NCBI GenBank assembly: GCA_036702865.1
Contig: DATNQD010000089.1
Span: 1 to 64,000 of the forward strand
Source: Trichocoleus sp.
GTDB lineage: Bacteria > Cyanobacteriota > Cyanobacteriia > Elainellales > Elainellaceae
Length of the DNA: 64,000 bases
Direction of reading: 5' to 3'
The notes under the pieces are model-generated. The model made no database searches, had not been told where the DNA came from, and worked only from the letters and a program-made list of their open reading frames with translations. Shown here one piece after another: positions 54,488 to 64,000 of the stretch; position 1 is the first letter of the stretch, and every line of letters starts with the position of its first letter. A program made the translations under genes and the position numbers.

Positions 54488-57115
54488 CTAGGAACATTGC
54501 TCCTGACTCAGCAACACAAACTTAAGCTGATTGCCGACTCGTTGAACAGTTGCCAGCAGCCTCGAATCATATTCCTTGCGGTTACCGCTGGCATCAAAGC
54601 TAATGGTCTGTCTCTCTGTGACTGCACTAGGGATTGGTCTGCCTGCCGCAAGCGCGGAGCGAATTTCACTTCGAGTTATGCCTGGCTTCAACGTTGCAGC
54701 GATCGCCTGTACTGCCTCATAGGTGAGAGCACTGCGCCGATTGACACCCCCATAGGCATAAGTTTGATTCACTTCGTTCAAAAAAGTTTTTGCACCGCAT
54801 TGCTCATGCCATTCCACAGCCATCACAAGTTTATTCACCAAAACATTCTCTTTGCCCTCTTTTTCAAAAGCATCAAGCATTTCTTGAGCGTATAGCGTAT
54901 TTGCTCCCAGAATAGGCTTGTCGCCATTATTCTCAATTAATACAGCCAATGCTCGATCGAATGCCTGAGAATTTCCGGTTTGTCCGTCTGGAAAAACAGC
55001 AAGGGCATCAACAGACTGAACCTGGCGGACGGCTTGGTCTGCCTTGAAATCTGGACTCGATAAATCGAACCATTTGACCACACTGCCACCTTTGTTAATC
55101 AGGGCTGCCTGGAACTGGTCAAACAAGCTTTTGCTAAAAGCCTCTTGGGAATTGTAGAATGCGGCGACTTTTGGCTGTGCTTTCCCGACTCCACTTTGAT
55201 CGTGCAGATATTGCTCCAGCGTTTCTGCTTCAACTTCTGTGGTCGAAACCGTCCGAAAGAACACAGGATTCTCATCTGCTCCACAGTCTGACCGCAGATT
55301 AGTTGCGGTACTGGTTGGAGAGATCAGCGGCAATCTGCCTCTGACATATGCAGGAAGTGCAGCACAGGTGTTTGGACTGGTGTAATGTCCAATCACTGCC
55401 AGTACATCCAGATTGGCGAGCGAACCTGCAACTTGCTTTGCCTGATCTGGGTTGTTGCGATCGTTTGCAATCACGATTTCTAGGTTGGTGCCGCGATCGA
55501 TCATTGTTTGTTGCGCCAGTGCTGCACCTCGCAGCATATCAATCCCTGGAGCCACGTTTAATGGCACAGCCACCGCAATTTTATAAAGCGGTTTACCTAG
55601 CTGATTCCGTTGGCGAGCTTCAGCATTATTGCGAAAGATCAGCAGAATCGGATCGCGTAGGGCAATTAGTGCAGCCTGTCTTTGTTCAGAATTTGCACTG
55701 AGGTTCTGGCTTGCCTGCTCCCGAATTTGATCAAATTTGCTAATAGCGATCGCATAGTTGCCCCAGCCAAACTCCATCATGCCCTGCTGCTTCAAGTCCG
55801 AATAAGGCTTTGCTAATTCCTGACTATCAAAGACATCTTTTTCGCCTGCACTCACCAGTTGTTCAACAGAGAAGGATGGAGGTGGTGGTAGGGGAGTAAA
55901 CTCCTTTGAACAAGCAGAGGAAAACAACGAGCAGCGCAGCGATGGCACGACTAATATTCCCAAAACAGCTAGTGCAGCAACAGCACTGATCGTCTGCCAG
56001 GGCAGCTTTTTGGACAGCGAATTCGGGAATGAAATTGGCTCAATTTTGGAGTTTCGGGGCTGAGCTGGAGCAGAGGTTTGAGTTGAATTGGATTGACGAA
56101 GATTGGAAGGTTCATCTTGCAGATTCAGCGGCAATGTCCCGGTAGGATCATCTGCATTGGAGTCAGGGAATCCAGGATTGATGATAACTGGACTGCTGTT
56201 GGGCAATTGCAATGGTTCACCACGACGAATTGCCTTAATACTTTTTAGAATCACGTCCACCGTTTGGGGTCGATCTCTGTAGTTTGAACGCATCAACCAG
56301 TTAATTAGCGAAATTAATTCAGCATTCGGGCAGACAGTCTGCCATTCCCAATCGTCCAAATCCAGGTGCGAATTGGAGGGACGTCTGCCGGTCATCAGAT
56401 ATACAAAAGTTCGTCCCAGTGCATAAAAATCAGATTGTGGAACAGCTCGCTGCTGTAGTTGTTCGGGTGCGGAATAGCCTGATGAAGAAACTCTCGTAAT
56501 CAGTCCGCCACTGAGCACCGTATTCGTCACTTCTCTTGCTGTCCCAAAATCAATTAAGACCAGATCTTCTCCTGCTCTCGCATTTGCTCGTCGAATAATG
56601 TTAGAAGGTTTAATATCACGGTGAAAAAAGTTTTTCTTGTGGATATATCCCAGAATAATAGTGATTTGTTCCAGCCAGTCGAGAGCTGTTGCTTCATCAA
56701 GCTTTTTATGCTGCTGCACCCACTGTTCTAGGTTCAGTCCCTCGATATATTCCATCACTAAACAGTGAAGAATTTGGCGATCGGGTTCATTCAGCACAAA
56801 CTGGAAACTATCCCGATATTCAGGAATGCCCCAATGTCTTAACCTTCTCAGCAGCGCTGCTTCTTGCTCAAACAGTTCAACCAGTTTAGGCTCATCAATT
56901 TTGAGTGTCTTTAAGACCTCTTTTTTCCTTTGATGAAAGTCTGTAGTCTGAAACACTTCTGTGTAAGGATGATCTTCACAGAGTGGCTGTATCAACCGAT
57001 AGCTGCGCCCTTGGCTTCCATGAAGAATAAGTGGTGTGCCGCAAAATTGACACACCTGTAGATCGTCTGGATTTTGCCGACTGCTGTGACACCAGGGATT
57101 GATGCAATAGCTCAT
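54488..57115 (-). CDS. zinc-ribbon Ser/Thr kinase fused to an ABC-type ligand-binding domain
   Basis: An 875-residue receptor-like protein. N-terminal zinc ribbon with Cys4, Cys9, Cys22, Cys25. Kinase domain about 36-305: Lys69 (VLKTLK), HRDIKPSN (165-172), DFG (189-191), SGYSAPEQ; the glycine loop is replaced by LIQPLCEDHPYTEVF with no GxGxxG. A membrane helix lies at about 370-393 (WQTISAVAALAVLGILVV). The outside part from about 420 begins with a helical SxLDQ-type stretch, and from about 510 a periplasmic-binding fold like branched-chain amino acid receptors: IAVAVPLNVAPGIDMLRGAALAQQTMIDR, VIGHYTSPNTCAALP, LPLISPTSTATNL. It should bind an amino acid or similar ligand and control the kinase. 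ATG at 57115; downstream stop at 54488. Confidence 0.9.
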   Translation of the reverse strand: MSYCINPWCHSSRQNPDDLQVCQFCGTPLILHGSQGRSYRLIQPLCEDHPYTEVFQTTDFHQRKKEVLKTLKIDEPKLVELFEQEAALLRRLRHWGIPEYRDSFQFVLNEPDRQILHCLVMEYIEGLNLEQWVQQHKKLDEATALDWLEQITIILGYIHKKNFFHRDIKPSNIIRRANARAGEDLVLIDFGTAREVTNTVLSGGLITRVSSSGYSAPEQLQQRAVPQSDFYALGRTFVYLMTGRRPSNSHLDLDDWEWQTVCPNAELISLINWLMRSNYRDRPQTVDVILKSIKAIRRGEPLQLPNSSPVIINPGFPDSNADDPTGTLPLNLQDEPSNLRQSNSTQTSAPAQPRNSKIEPISFPNSLSKKLPWQTISAVAALAVLGILVVPSLRCSLFSSACSKEFTPLPPPPSFSVEQLVSAGEKDVFDSQELAKPYSDLKQQGMMEFGWGNYAIAISKFDQIREQASQNLSANSEQRQAALIALRDPILLIFRNNAEARQRNQLGKPLYKIAVAVPLNVAPGIDMLRGAALAQQTMIDRGTNLEIVIANDRNNPDQAKQVAGSLANLDVLAVIGHYTSPNTCAALPAYVRGRLPLISPTSTATNLRSDCGADENPVFFRTVSTTEVEAETLEQYLHDQSGVGKAQPKVAAFYNSQEAFSKSLFDQFQAALINKGGSVVKWFDLSSPDFKADQAVRQVQSVDALAVFPDGQTGNSQAFDRALAVLIENNGDKPILGANTLYAQEMLDAFEKEGKENVLVNKLVMAVEWHEQCGAKTFLNEVNQTYAYGGVNRRSALTYEAVQAIAATLKPGITRSEIRSALAAGRPIPSAVTERQTISFDASGNRKEYDSRLLATVQRVGNQLKFVLLSQEQCS

Positions 57116-57238
57116 TCACTTAGGCTGAGAAGAACGTGACGGAGAAAAATATAGACAATAGACGGAAAGTGTCCTTAGTTTCCCATAAACCCTATATTTC
57201 TGAAAGTGGAAAGCCGACATCGTTCATTTTCAGCGAAG

Positions 57239-58501
57239 CTAGAGCAAATATCGCCTAAAAAATTGCCTGGTCATTGGCTGTAGCGTGTAAAAAACTTGAT
57301 GTCCTTCCGACACTTTTGCCAGCAGCGATCGCCGTTCCAGGGCAGACATCGCTTTAATAAAGTCTGAAGAACCTGCATTTTGGAGCAAAGGCTGCTGTCG
57401 TAGCTCATCTCGATGCAAAGGCTCAACAGTTGCCAAACAGCACAAGATCGCCCGCTCCAGTGGATTCAGGCATTTCCAGTGCTGCTCTAGGATCATTTCG
57501 ATCGGTTCTGGAACGACCAGCGTATGTACCAAAAACTCTTCTACCCGACATTGAAATAAATCACTTTGAATTACAGATGCAACAAGCTTTAGAGCAAGGG
57601 GATTTCCACCATATCGTTGAACCAACTCTCGACCAGACTGTTCATCAAAAATCAACTCTTTCGTTCTCAAAATATTAAAACAGGCATTCTCATCAAGCTG
57701 GGTTAAGCAATAAGCCTGAACGACTCCATTTGCAATAACCGTAATGTCTGACGGTTTCTCTCGAATTGTTACTAAAAGATGACTCTGATGTTTTTGTAAG
57801 CTGATCTTTTGCAGCAACGATCGATATCTCTGATAAGTTGCGCGATACTCAACGCATTCTGTCTCTTCCAGGTTTTGCTCGTCAAGAACAATCAGGATAC
57901 GGCGGCGTCGCAGTTCCTCCAGCAGCTTGGTTTCTAGTGAGCGAAGCGAAAGACCCGATTGCCGTTCGGTACGGCTAATTGCAGATGGCGATAAGCGATC
58001 GAGTAATTCAATCAGGGTTCGTTCAACTGGGTCAGCCCAGGCATAAGACTGCCAGACAAAAGCTGTAAACTGCTGCTTGAGCTGATTCGCCAATTTTGCA
58101 GCCAGGGCAGTTTTGCCAATTCCTCCCATCCCGTATAGAATTCCTAATTGGCAGCGACTGGTTGGGGAGAACCACTGTTTCAGCTCAACAAATTCTCGAT
58201 CGCGCCCGTAAAAGTGAGATTCGATCGGCGCAGAGTCCCAGTCTTGTGGCGAAGGGAAACCTGGCATCGGGCAATCGATGATCTCGCTCCAGTCCAACTG
58301 GAGAAACTGGCAATATCCCTTAAACGTAGCTCCTCGAATCGGACGTGTGCCATAGACAAATCGCTTCCAGGTTGCTTCAGCCACAGGATATCCTGCCTGT
58401 TCCAGGGCATCAAAAGTCTGCTTCTCCTGAATGCCCAACCCCCGCTCTTGCAAGGCTTCCCGAATTCTGGTTTTGCCTTGTTCTGATGCTTTGAAGCACA
58501 T
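57239..58501 (-). CDS. NB-ARC STAND ATPase with N-terminal helical domain
   Basis: A 420-residue cytoplasmic protein from ATG 58501 (a TTG six codons before is ignored). Residues 1-78 form a helical region (ASEQGKTRIREALQERGLG ... ATFKGYCQFLQLDWSEII) resembling the vWA/effector-associated helical N-terminus of cyanobacterial STAND proteins. NB-ARC about 95-310: Walker A GMGGIGKT (124-131), Walker B RRRILIVLDE, GxP motif GGNPLALKL. The winged helix follows and ends at residue 420 without WD40, TPR or other sensor repeats, so it is a short form. It lies directly upstream of the kinase-receptor gene on the same strand, 123 bases apart. Possible signalling pair. Confidence 0.85.
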   Translation of the reverse strand: MCFKASEQGKTRIREALQERGLGIQEKQTFDALEQAGYPVAEATWKRFVYGTRPIRGATFKGYCQFLQLDWSEIIDCPMPGFPSPQDWDSAPIESHFYGRDREFVELKQWFSPTSRCQLGILYGMGGIGKTALAAKLANQLKQQFTAFVWQSYAWADPVERTLIELLDRLSPSAISRTERQSGLSLRSLETKLLEELRRRRILIVLDEQNLEETECVEYRATYQRYRSLLQKISLQKHQSHLLVTIREKPSDITVIANGVVQAYCLTQLDENACFNILRTKELIFDEQSGRELVQRYGGNPLALKLVASVIQSDLFQCRVEEFLVHTLVVPEPIEMILEQHWKCLNPLERAILCCLATVEPLHRDELRQQPLLQNAGSSDFIKAMSALERRSLLAKVSEGHQVFYTLQPMTRQFFRRYLL

Positions 58502-58679
58502 ATCCTGCCATCTCTCCAATATGGGTCATTCTACCGGATCTACAACTGACCTAAATTGCTCCAAAACTGACTTAAAACTGACCTGGATCCGGATCTATTC
58601 AGCAACGATCGAACAAGCCATTCTGAAATAAAGCGCGCGCTTCATCCAATTTCCCCTTCCCGTCAAGGAGACTAAACAA

Positions 58680-58898
58680 ATGAGACGCTCAATGTTTCAA
58701 GATCCCCCAATCACGCTGCTCAATCAGCCTGTGCCCGCCAGGATAGAAGCGATCGAGGGTTATACGCCTCGCATTAAATATCGCGGTACGAGCTGGGGCT
58801 TTAAGCTGTACGGTTCTGAAGCGCCGATTTCGTTCAATCATGGACAAGCTGTCCGGATCGTCGGCATTCAAGGAATTAGCTTGTTGATCCAGTGCTGA
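58680..58898 (+). CDS. small NfeD-like OB-fold protein
   Basis: A 72-residue protein with a strong AAGGAG before the ATG. The core PVPARIEAIEGYTPRIKYRGTSWGFKLYGSEAPISFNHGQAVRIVGIQGISLLIQ looks like the soluble C-terminal OB domain of NfeD proteins (final beta strands with VxxVxGxxLxV). Stand-alone versions occur in cyanobacteria. No protease gene adjoins it, though ftsH converges. Function unclear. Confidence 0.6.
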   Translation: MRRSMFQDPPITLLNQPVPARIEAIEGYTPRIKYRGTSWGFKLYGSEAPISFNHGQAVRIVGIQGISLLIQC

Positions 58899-58937
58899 TC
58901 CGGGTTGAGTATCCGTGAGAGCAACAAATCCAAGCAA

Positions 58938-58969
58938 CAAAAAAGCAGGCTCTTGCCTGCTCAAAAAAT
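58938..58969 (-). terminator. Rho-independent terminator after ftsH
   Basis: AGCAGGC (58944-58950), TCTT, GCCTGCT (58955-58961) is an exact stem, and AAAAAA precedes it, giving a T-run when read leftward from ftsH. The other side has TCAAAAAA, so on the plus strand it is less good. Confidence 0.8.
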
Positions 58970-58991
58970 TCAATTCAGAGTACTTAATGAA

Positions 58992-60833
58992 CTAGGGAAT
59001 TGAAGCAACTCGGACATTGCTGGTTGCCAACAGCTCTTGCAGTTCTTCAGAATCAACCGTTTCGCGATCGATCAGCATATCTGCCAGATTATTGAGCACC
59101 TCGCGGTTTTCTTGCAGCACTTGCTTCGACCGACGATAAGCCTGATCCACCAGGTTACGAACTTCATCATCGATCGCCGCTGCTGTCTCTTCTGAGAAAT
59201 CGCGTTCTGCTACAATGTCCCGTCCCAGGAACATACCGCCCTGAGAACGACCCAGCGCCACAGGACCGAGCCGATCGCTCATGCCGAAGCGAGTCACCAT
59301 CTGACGGGCAACGCGTGCGACCTGTTGCAAGTCATTAGAAGCCCCAGTTGTCACTTCTTCTTCACCAAACACCAGTTCTTCAGCAATCCGACCACCCAAC
59401 GCCACTGCCATCTGGTTTTGCAGATAGGAGCGAGAGTAGAGGCCAGAATCCATCCGATCTTCGCTAGGGGTGAACCAGGTCAAACCACCAGCACGACCCC
59501 GAGGAATAATGCTAATTTTTTGCACCGGGTCATAATCTGGCATTAGTGCGCCAACCAGGGCGTGACCCGCCTCATGATATGCCACCAGTTGCTTGCGCTT
59601 CTCGCTCATGACACGATCTTTCTTCTCTGGACCTGCCAAAACGCGATCGATCGCATCGTTGACTTCATCCATCGAGATTTCGGTCAGGTTACGCCGCGCC
59701 GCCAGAATTGCCGCTTCGTTCAGCAGGTTTGCCAAATCCGCACCCGTGAATCCGGGCGTCCGACGGGCAATCTTCTCTAGATCCACATCCTTCGCTAAGG
59801 TTTTACCGCGTGCATGGACATTCAGCACTTCCAACCGTCCAGCATAGTCGGGGCGATCGACCACAACCTGACGGTCAAAACGACCCGGACGCAAGAGAGC
59901 AGAATCTAATACATCAGGACGGTTGGTTGCCGCGATGATGATGATGCCTGTGTTGCCCTCAAAACCATCCATCTCGGTGAGTAGCTGGTTCAGGGTTTGT
60001 TCGCGCTCATCGTTGCCGCCGCCTAAGCCAGCCCCTCGCTGCCGACCTACTGCGTCAATTTCATCGATGAAGACGATACAGGGCGCATTCGCTTTTGCCT
60101 GTTCAAACAGGTCACGTACACGGGACGCACCAACCCCAACAAACATTTCCACGAACTCAGAACCAGAGATGCTGAAGAAGGGAACTCCCGCCTCGCCCGC
60201 AACCGCTTTTGCCAGCAGCGTTTTCCCGGTTCCCGGAGGGCCAACCAGCAGCACACCTTTCGGGATTTTGGCTCCGACTGCGGTAAAGCGATCGGCATTC
60301 TTTAAAAAGTCAACGACTTCTGCCAGTTCCAGCTTCGCTTGCTCAATTCCAGCCACATCATTAAACGTGACCTGAGTTTGAGGCTCCATTTGAACTCGCG
60401 CTTTCGACTTACCAAAATTCATTGCCTGACTGCCCGGACCGCTCTGTGCCCGTCGTAGCACAAAGAACAGCACCACCAGCAGCAGGAATGGAATCAGCAG
60501 CGTACTCAGCACTCGCGCCCAAACATTATCTTCGGCTTGAGGCGAAACCGCGATGTCAACGCCATTTTTCTGAAGGATGTCAAGGAGTTCTGGGTCGTTC
60601 GGCAGATTCACCGCGATATTTTGACCATCGCTCGTCTTTGCCAACGCCTTGCTGCGATCGGCACTAATCATCACTTTTTCAACCTGACCGCTTTCGACCC
60701 GATTGATAAACTGGCTATACCGCCAGGTTGTTGTACTTTGAGGCTGCCGATCGAGCAATGCCGTTGCCAAGAAAATGACAACTACAAGCAAGAGTCCATA
60801 CAGCCCCGCATTTCTCCACCGCTTATTATTCAC
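58992..60833 (-). CDS. ftsH: ATP-dependent zinc metalloprotease FtsH
   Basis: A 613-residue membrane protease. Two membrane helices (about 8-27 and 108-127) flank an outside domain; AAA+ domain 150-390 with Walker A GPPGTGKT (198-205), Walker [21 protein letters not shown]; and the zinc site HEAGH (about 423). It hydrolyses membrane proteins such as damaged D1. The N-terminus ([17 protein letters not shown]) and the conserved [20 protein letters not shown] resemble cyanobacterial FtsH1/FtsH3. Starts with GTG at 60833 behind AGGAGG. Terminator downstream. Confidence 0.96.
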   Translation of the reverse strand: MNNKRWRNAGLYGLLLVVVIFLATALLDRQPQSTTTWRYSQFINRVESGQVEKVMISADRSKALAKTSDGQNIAVNLPNDPELLDILQKNGVDIAVSPQAEDNVWARVLSTLLIPFLLLVVLFFVLRRAQSGPGSQAMNFGKSKARVQMEPQTQVTFNDVAGIEQAKLELAEVVDFLKNADRFTAVGAKIPKGVLLVGPPGTGKTLLAKAVAGEAGVPFFSISGSEFVEMFVGVGASRVRDLFEQAKANAPCIVFIDEIDAVGRQRGAGLGGGNDEREQTLNQLLTEMDGFEGNTGIIIIAATNRPDVLDSALLRPGRFDRQVVVDRPDYAGRLEVLNVHARGKTLAKDVDLEKIARRTPGFTGADLANLLNEAAILAARRNLTEISMDEVNDAIDRVLAGPEKKDRVMSEKRKQLVAYHEAGHALVGALMPDYDPVQKISIIPRGRAGGLTWFTPSEDRMDSGLYSRSYLQNQMAVALGGRIAEELVFGEEEVTTGASNDLQQVARVARQMVTRFGMSDRLGPVALGRSQGGMFLGRDIVAERDFSEETAAAIDDEVRNLVDQAYRRSKQVLQENREVLNNLADMLIDRETVDSEELQELLATSNVRVASIP

Positions 60834-61055
60834 CGAGGTCCTTCCTCCTAGTTATCCATGTGCGAGGGGGGAATTTAGCTTCTTAGCTTCTTAATATTAA
60901 TTAATGTAACTCAATCCTATCAGGATTCTCAGAAAGTCGCTGGCTGATTCCCTACTTCTCCCATTCTAGGCAAGAGCCTCAAAGCCGGGAGCAGATTTCA
61001 GGGAAAACCCAAATTTGTTCGATTTCACAATTTGATGTCACGATTTGATACCACG

Positions 61056-61128
61056 GTAGGGGCGAATGCTTCGCGGCAGAGGATGCACCTTTAACTAAAG
61101 CGTTTTGGCGCAAATGCTTCGCCCTTAC
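61056..61128. repeat. 73-bp dispersed inverted-end repeat, copy 2
   Basis: Ends GTAGGGGCGAA (61056-61066) and TTCGCCCTTAC (61118-61128) match those of copy 1 at 16861-16931 exactly; the inner parts differ (TGCTTCGCGGCAGAGGATG against GCTTTGCGCCAATG). It lies between the divergent ftsH and pheT genes, in the gap 60834-61339, which holds no gene. Confidence 0.7.
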
Positions 61129-61339
61129 TCTCAGAAATCCCTTTCATCCTCCACCATTCGATCGCAACAATGCTGTAAATTCCCGTCTGGCTGAAGGATA
61201 GAATAGGAAAGCTATTTGATTTGAGTTTGGATTTTGAGTTGCAAAATCGATCGCTGTTTAGACGGTTAGATATCGGTCTGAGACTCGGTGCAATCACAAC
61301 TCTAAAATCCAAAAAGAGACAACTAAGGATAGGCGGGCA

Positions 61340-63817
61340 ATGCGAATCTCTTTAAATTGGCTACGAGAACTGGTCGATATCAAGATGACCCCAGAAGAGT
61401 TAGCCGATCTGCTGACGATGGCAGGATTTGAGGTGGAAGAGATTGAAGACCGCCGCACCTGGGCAGATGGCGTGGTGATTGGGAAAGTTTTGCAGCGAGA
61501 GCAGCACCCCAACGCCGACAAGCTGAGCGTCTGTCAGGTTGATATTGGGGCAGGCAAACCTTCCACGATCGTTTGTGGTGCGTCGAATGTCCGGGCAGAT
61601 ATCTTTGTGCCAGTGGCAACGCTGGGGACTTATTTGCCTAAAATTGACCTGAAAATTAAGCCCCGTAAGCTGCGCGATGTGCCTTCGGAAGGAATGATCT
61701 GCTCCCTGGCAGAAGTCGGCTTAACAAAAGACTCCGAAGGAATTCACATTTTTCCACAAACTGATTTGAAGGTTGGCAGTGATGCTCGTCCTTACCTCGG
61801 TTTGGATGATGTGGTACTTGATCTGACCTCCACAGCAAACCGGGCAGATGCACTGAGCATGATTGGCATTGCCAGAGAAATTGCGGCTCTGACGGGTACA
61901 GAACTGCGGCTGCCTCAGATTCCGGAGATTCCAACTCAGCAGGACACCGATCTTTCGATCAAGATCACAGAACCGCAAGCCTGCCCCATCTACATCGGCA
62001 CGATCGTCGATGGCGTCAAAATTGCCCCTTCTCCCGATTGGCTCCAGCGCCGCTTACAATCAGCCGGAACCCGCCCCATCAACAATGTTGTGGACGTGAC
62101 GAACTATGTGCTGCTGGAATGGGGACAGCCGCTTCATGCCTTTGATCGCGATCGGCTCCAGGCAGTGACGCAAAGCAAAACGGTGGCGATCGGCGTTCGT
62201 TATGCCCATACCGGAGAAACGCTGAAAACCCTGGACGGACAGGATCGATCGCTGCAAGAGCAAAACCTCGTCATTACTGCAGGCGATGTTCCAGTGGCAC
62301 TGGCAGGTGTGATGGGCGGCGAAACCACTGAAGTTCATGAAGGTACAGCGAATTTGATGCTGGAAGCCGCCATTTTTGATACGGTGTCAATCCGGCGATC
62401 GGCGCGGGCTCAGGGTTTACGAACAGAATCTTCGGCGCGCTATGAAAGAGGCGTGAATTCGGCAGAGCTAGAACTGGCTTGTCGTCGTGCCATTCAATTA
62501 ATCACCGAACTCGCGGGCGGAACCGTTGGCACTCAAGCTGTAGCGGACCATCGCCCCGGACAAACGGCTGCTGCCAGAACGATTGAACTGCGGCTGGAGC
62601 GGGTTAATCAAGTCCTGGGACTGATAATTACCAATCCAGAAATCGCTGCTTCTGGCAAAACCGAAGACCTGACGGAAGACGATATTGGCGAACTGCAAGC
62701 CGCCGATGTGGAGCGAATTCTGACGGCTCTCGGCTGTCAACTGGCTCCCACTGGGCAGGAAGGCGTCTGGTCGGTCACAGTTCCGCCTTATCGCTATCGT
62801 GACCTGGAGCGCGAAATCGATTTAATCGAAGAAGTTGCCCGTCTCCACGGCTACAACAACTTCTGCGACACGCTGCCCAGCAAAACCGAACTCGGCTTCC
62901 TCTCGGATGATTTTGCCCTGACTCAAAAAATCCATGCAGCAATGCGAGCAGTTGGGCTTACGGAAGTCATTCACTACTCGTTGGTTAAGTCAGGCGAAGA
63001 GAATCAGGTAGTACTCAGCAATCCCTTGTTTGTCGAATATTCTGCGCTGCGTACCGAACTGATTCCAGCCCTAATTGATGCCTTCCAGTACAACCTGGAA
63101 CAGGGCAACGGCGCACTCAACGCTTTCGAGATTGGCCGAGTGTTCTGGCGCGAAGAAGAAGGACTGAACGAAGCAGACCACATTGCAGGCATTCTCGGCG
63201 GTGACTCCTGGCAAGGCAAATGGGTTCGCAGTGGTCGAGAACAGCCGATGACCTGGTTTGAAGCGAAAGGTATCCTCGAAGGCGTCTTCCGAAATCTGGG
63301 CCTCGCAGTGGAATATCAGCCCGATCGCCGTCATGCCCTGTTCCACCCCGGACGCACTGCCTCCCTCTGGATTAACGGCAACCGCCTCGGGACATTTGGA
63401 CAACTCCACCCCCAGGTTTGTCAGGAACGCGGCTTACCCGATCAGGTCTATGTCTTTGAACTCAACCTCGACACGATGCTTGATGGAATGACGCAAGAGC
63501 CAAACCTCGTTCCCCTGTTCCAGCCCTATTCCTCCTATCCTGCATCCGATCGAGACATTGCTTTCTTTGCTCCCACTCAGTTCTCTGTTGCCGATATCGA
63601 ACGATCGATCCGCAAAGCGGGGGGAACGCTACTCGACTCAGTCGATCTGTTTGATGAGTATCGCGGTGAAAACGTGCCTCAAGGCAAACGCAGCCTCGCC
63701 TTTCGCCTGGTCTACCGTGCTGCCGATCGCACCCTCACCGACGCTGACATTGAGCCCGTCCATCAAAAAGTTCGCGAAGCTCTGGAAGAAAAATTCCAGG
63801 CAGAACTGAGAAGCTGA
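61340..63817 (+). CDS. pheT: phenylalanine-tRNA ligase beta subunit
   Basis: An 825-residue subunit, about the bacterial length, of the tetrameric PheRS that charges tRNA-Phe. The start [14 protein letters not shown] is typical. A tRNA-binding EMAP-like domain is near 40-150 ([41 protein letters not shown]), B3/B4 about 215-400 ([37 protein letters not shown]), B5 about 415-500, a non-catalytic synthetase fold (550-720), and the C-terminal FDX-ACB anticodon-binding domain ([16 protein letters not shown]). pheS is not in the window. An inserted stretch of about 20 residues ([20 protein letters not shown]) lies in the B5 region. Confidence 0.96.
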   Translation: MRISLNWLRELVDIKMTPEELADLLTMAGFEVEEIEDRRTWADGVVIGKVLQREQHPNADKLSVCQVDIGAGKPSTIVCGASNVRADIFVPVATLGTYLPKIDLKIKPRKLRDVPSEGMICSLAEVGLTKDSEGIHIFPQTDLKVGSDARPYLGLDDVVLDLTSTANRADALSMIGIAREIAALTGTELRLPQIPEIPTQQDTDLSIKITEPQACPIYIGTIVDGVKIAPSPDWLQRRLQSAGTRPINNVVDVTNYVLLEWGQPLHAFDRDRLQAVTQSKTVAIGVRYAHTGETLKTLDGQDRSLQEQNLVITAGDVPVALAGVMGGETTEVHEGTANLMLEAAIFDTVSIRRSARAQGLRTESSARYERGVNSAELELACRRAIQLITELAGGTVGTQAVADHRPGQTAAARTIELRLERVNQVLGLIITNPEIAASGKTEDLTEDDIGELQAADVERILTALGCQLAPTGQEGVWSVTVPPYRYRDLEREIDLIEEVARLHGYNNFCDTLPSKTELGFLSDDFALTQKIHAAMRAVGLTEVIHYSLVKSGEENQVVLSNPLFVEYSALRTELIPALIDAFQYNLEQGNGALNAFEIGRVFWREEEGLNEADHIAGILGGDSWQGKWVRSGREQPMTWFEAKGILEGVFRNLGLAVEYQPDRRHALFHPGRTASLWINGNRLGTFGQLHPQVCQERGLPDQVYVFELNLDTMLDGMTQEPNLVPLFQPYSSYPASDRDIAFFAPTQFSVADIERSIRKAGGTLLDSVDLFDEYRGENVPQGKRSLAFRLVYRAADRTLTDADIEPVHQKVREALEEKFQAELRS

Positions 63818-63965
63818 GCTTGGCTTCAGCAAACAATCTTGGTTCAGCGAACAATATCGTATCAGGGGGATGAAGACATGAGGGATATCAGGATGAACCC
63901 TGTTTACGCCCTCTTTCCTTCCTCTGCTCCCCGATTCCCTATCCCCTTCCCTTCCTTCCTCCCCT

Positions 63966-64000
63966 ATGCCCAAATATGTTCTCTGGGGTCGCTATTGCGA
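63966..64000 (+). CDS. YciI-like protein, first codons only
   Basis: ATG at 63966 opens a frame reading MPKYVLWGRYC up to the window edge. This is close to the usual start of YciI-like proteins (small dimeric alpha-beta enzymes with a conserved His-Asp pair) in cyanobacteria. It lies 149 bases after pheT on the same strand. Only 11 codons are visible, so the call is a recognition of the N-terminus. Confidence 0.4.
   Translation, partial: MPKYVLWGRYC

Noticed and set aside
59923-60375. 150-residue open frame on the plus strand
   Set aside because: Lies wholly antisense to the conserved AAA+ core of ftsH; product is Ser/Pro-rich and typical of a shadow frame.

Overview
The window is chromosomal DNA from a cyanobacterium. 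It carries psaK of photosystem I, the plastid-type genes ycf46, ycf35 and ycf20, a nirA-nrtABCD-narB nitrate operon using ferredoxin-dependent enzymes, a cmpABCD-type bicarbonate transporter, an FtsH close to cyanobacterial FtsH1/FtsH3, several cyanobacterial Ser/Thr kinase fusions, and very many CGATCG/GCGATCGC (HIP1-like) octamers. The species cannot be named from the sequence; a filamentous Leptolyngbya-like organism is only a guess.

Layout. 1-3.8 kb: edge of an IS630-type transposase, a DJ-1/PfpI protein, a membrane protein, small hypotheticals and the small heat-shock gene hspA. 3.8-15.5 kb: three large Ser/Thr kinase fusions (NACHT + membrane; WD40; proline-rich + PPC-like) around a compact cluster of a ribbon-helix-helix protein, Ycf46 and Ycf35. 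15.8-20.7 kb: an RTX-type calcium-binding protein, a glycosyltransferase-like protein with C-terminal repeats, a phytase-esterase-like lipoprotein and a thioredoxin-TPR protein. 20.9-27 kb: respiratory oxidase ctaCDE (minus) divergent from heme A synthesis genes ctaA-ctaB (plus). 27-30 kb: truB and a HEAT-repeat protein. 30.6-40.2 kb: the nitrate operon nirA-nrtA-nrtB-nrtC-nrtD-narB behind a near-perfect NtcA-type promoter. 40.2-44.5 kb: a secreted small protein, a site-2 protease with CBS domains, psaK, trpF, a LysR regulator and a small divergent gene. 44.6-50.3 kb: a second ABC transporter cluster on the minus strand, paralogous to nrtABCD; its binding protein carries the residues expected of CmpA (bicarbonate). 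50.9-64 kb: ycf20, plant-type glycerate kinase, a Na+/H+ antiporter, KDPG aldolase, a kinase fused to an ABC-type ligand-binding domain, an NB-ARC STAND protein, a small NfeD-like protein, ftsH, pheT and the first codons of a YciI-like protein.

How it fits together. NrtABCD imports nitrate, NarB reduces it to nitrite and NirA to ammonium; CmpABCD should bring bicarbonate to the carbon-concentrating mechanism, so carbon and nitrogen import by sister transporters sit about 4 kb apart. CtaA/CtaB make heme O and heme A for CtaCDE. The points most worth following up are the RHH-Ycf46-Ycf35 cluster with its palindromic candidate operator, the kinase/STAND receptor-like proteins, the tripartite repeat tail of the glycosyltransferase, the 45-bp identity between nrtC and nrtD, and several unexplained inverted repeats.
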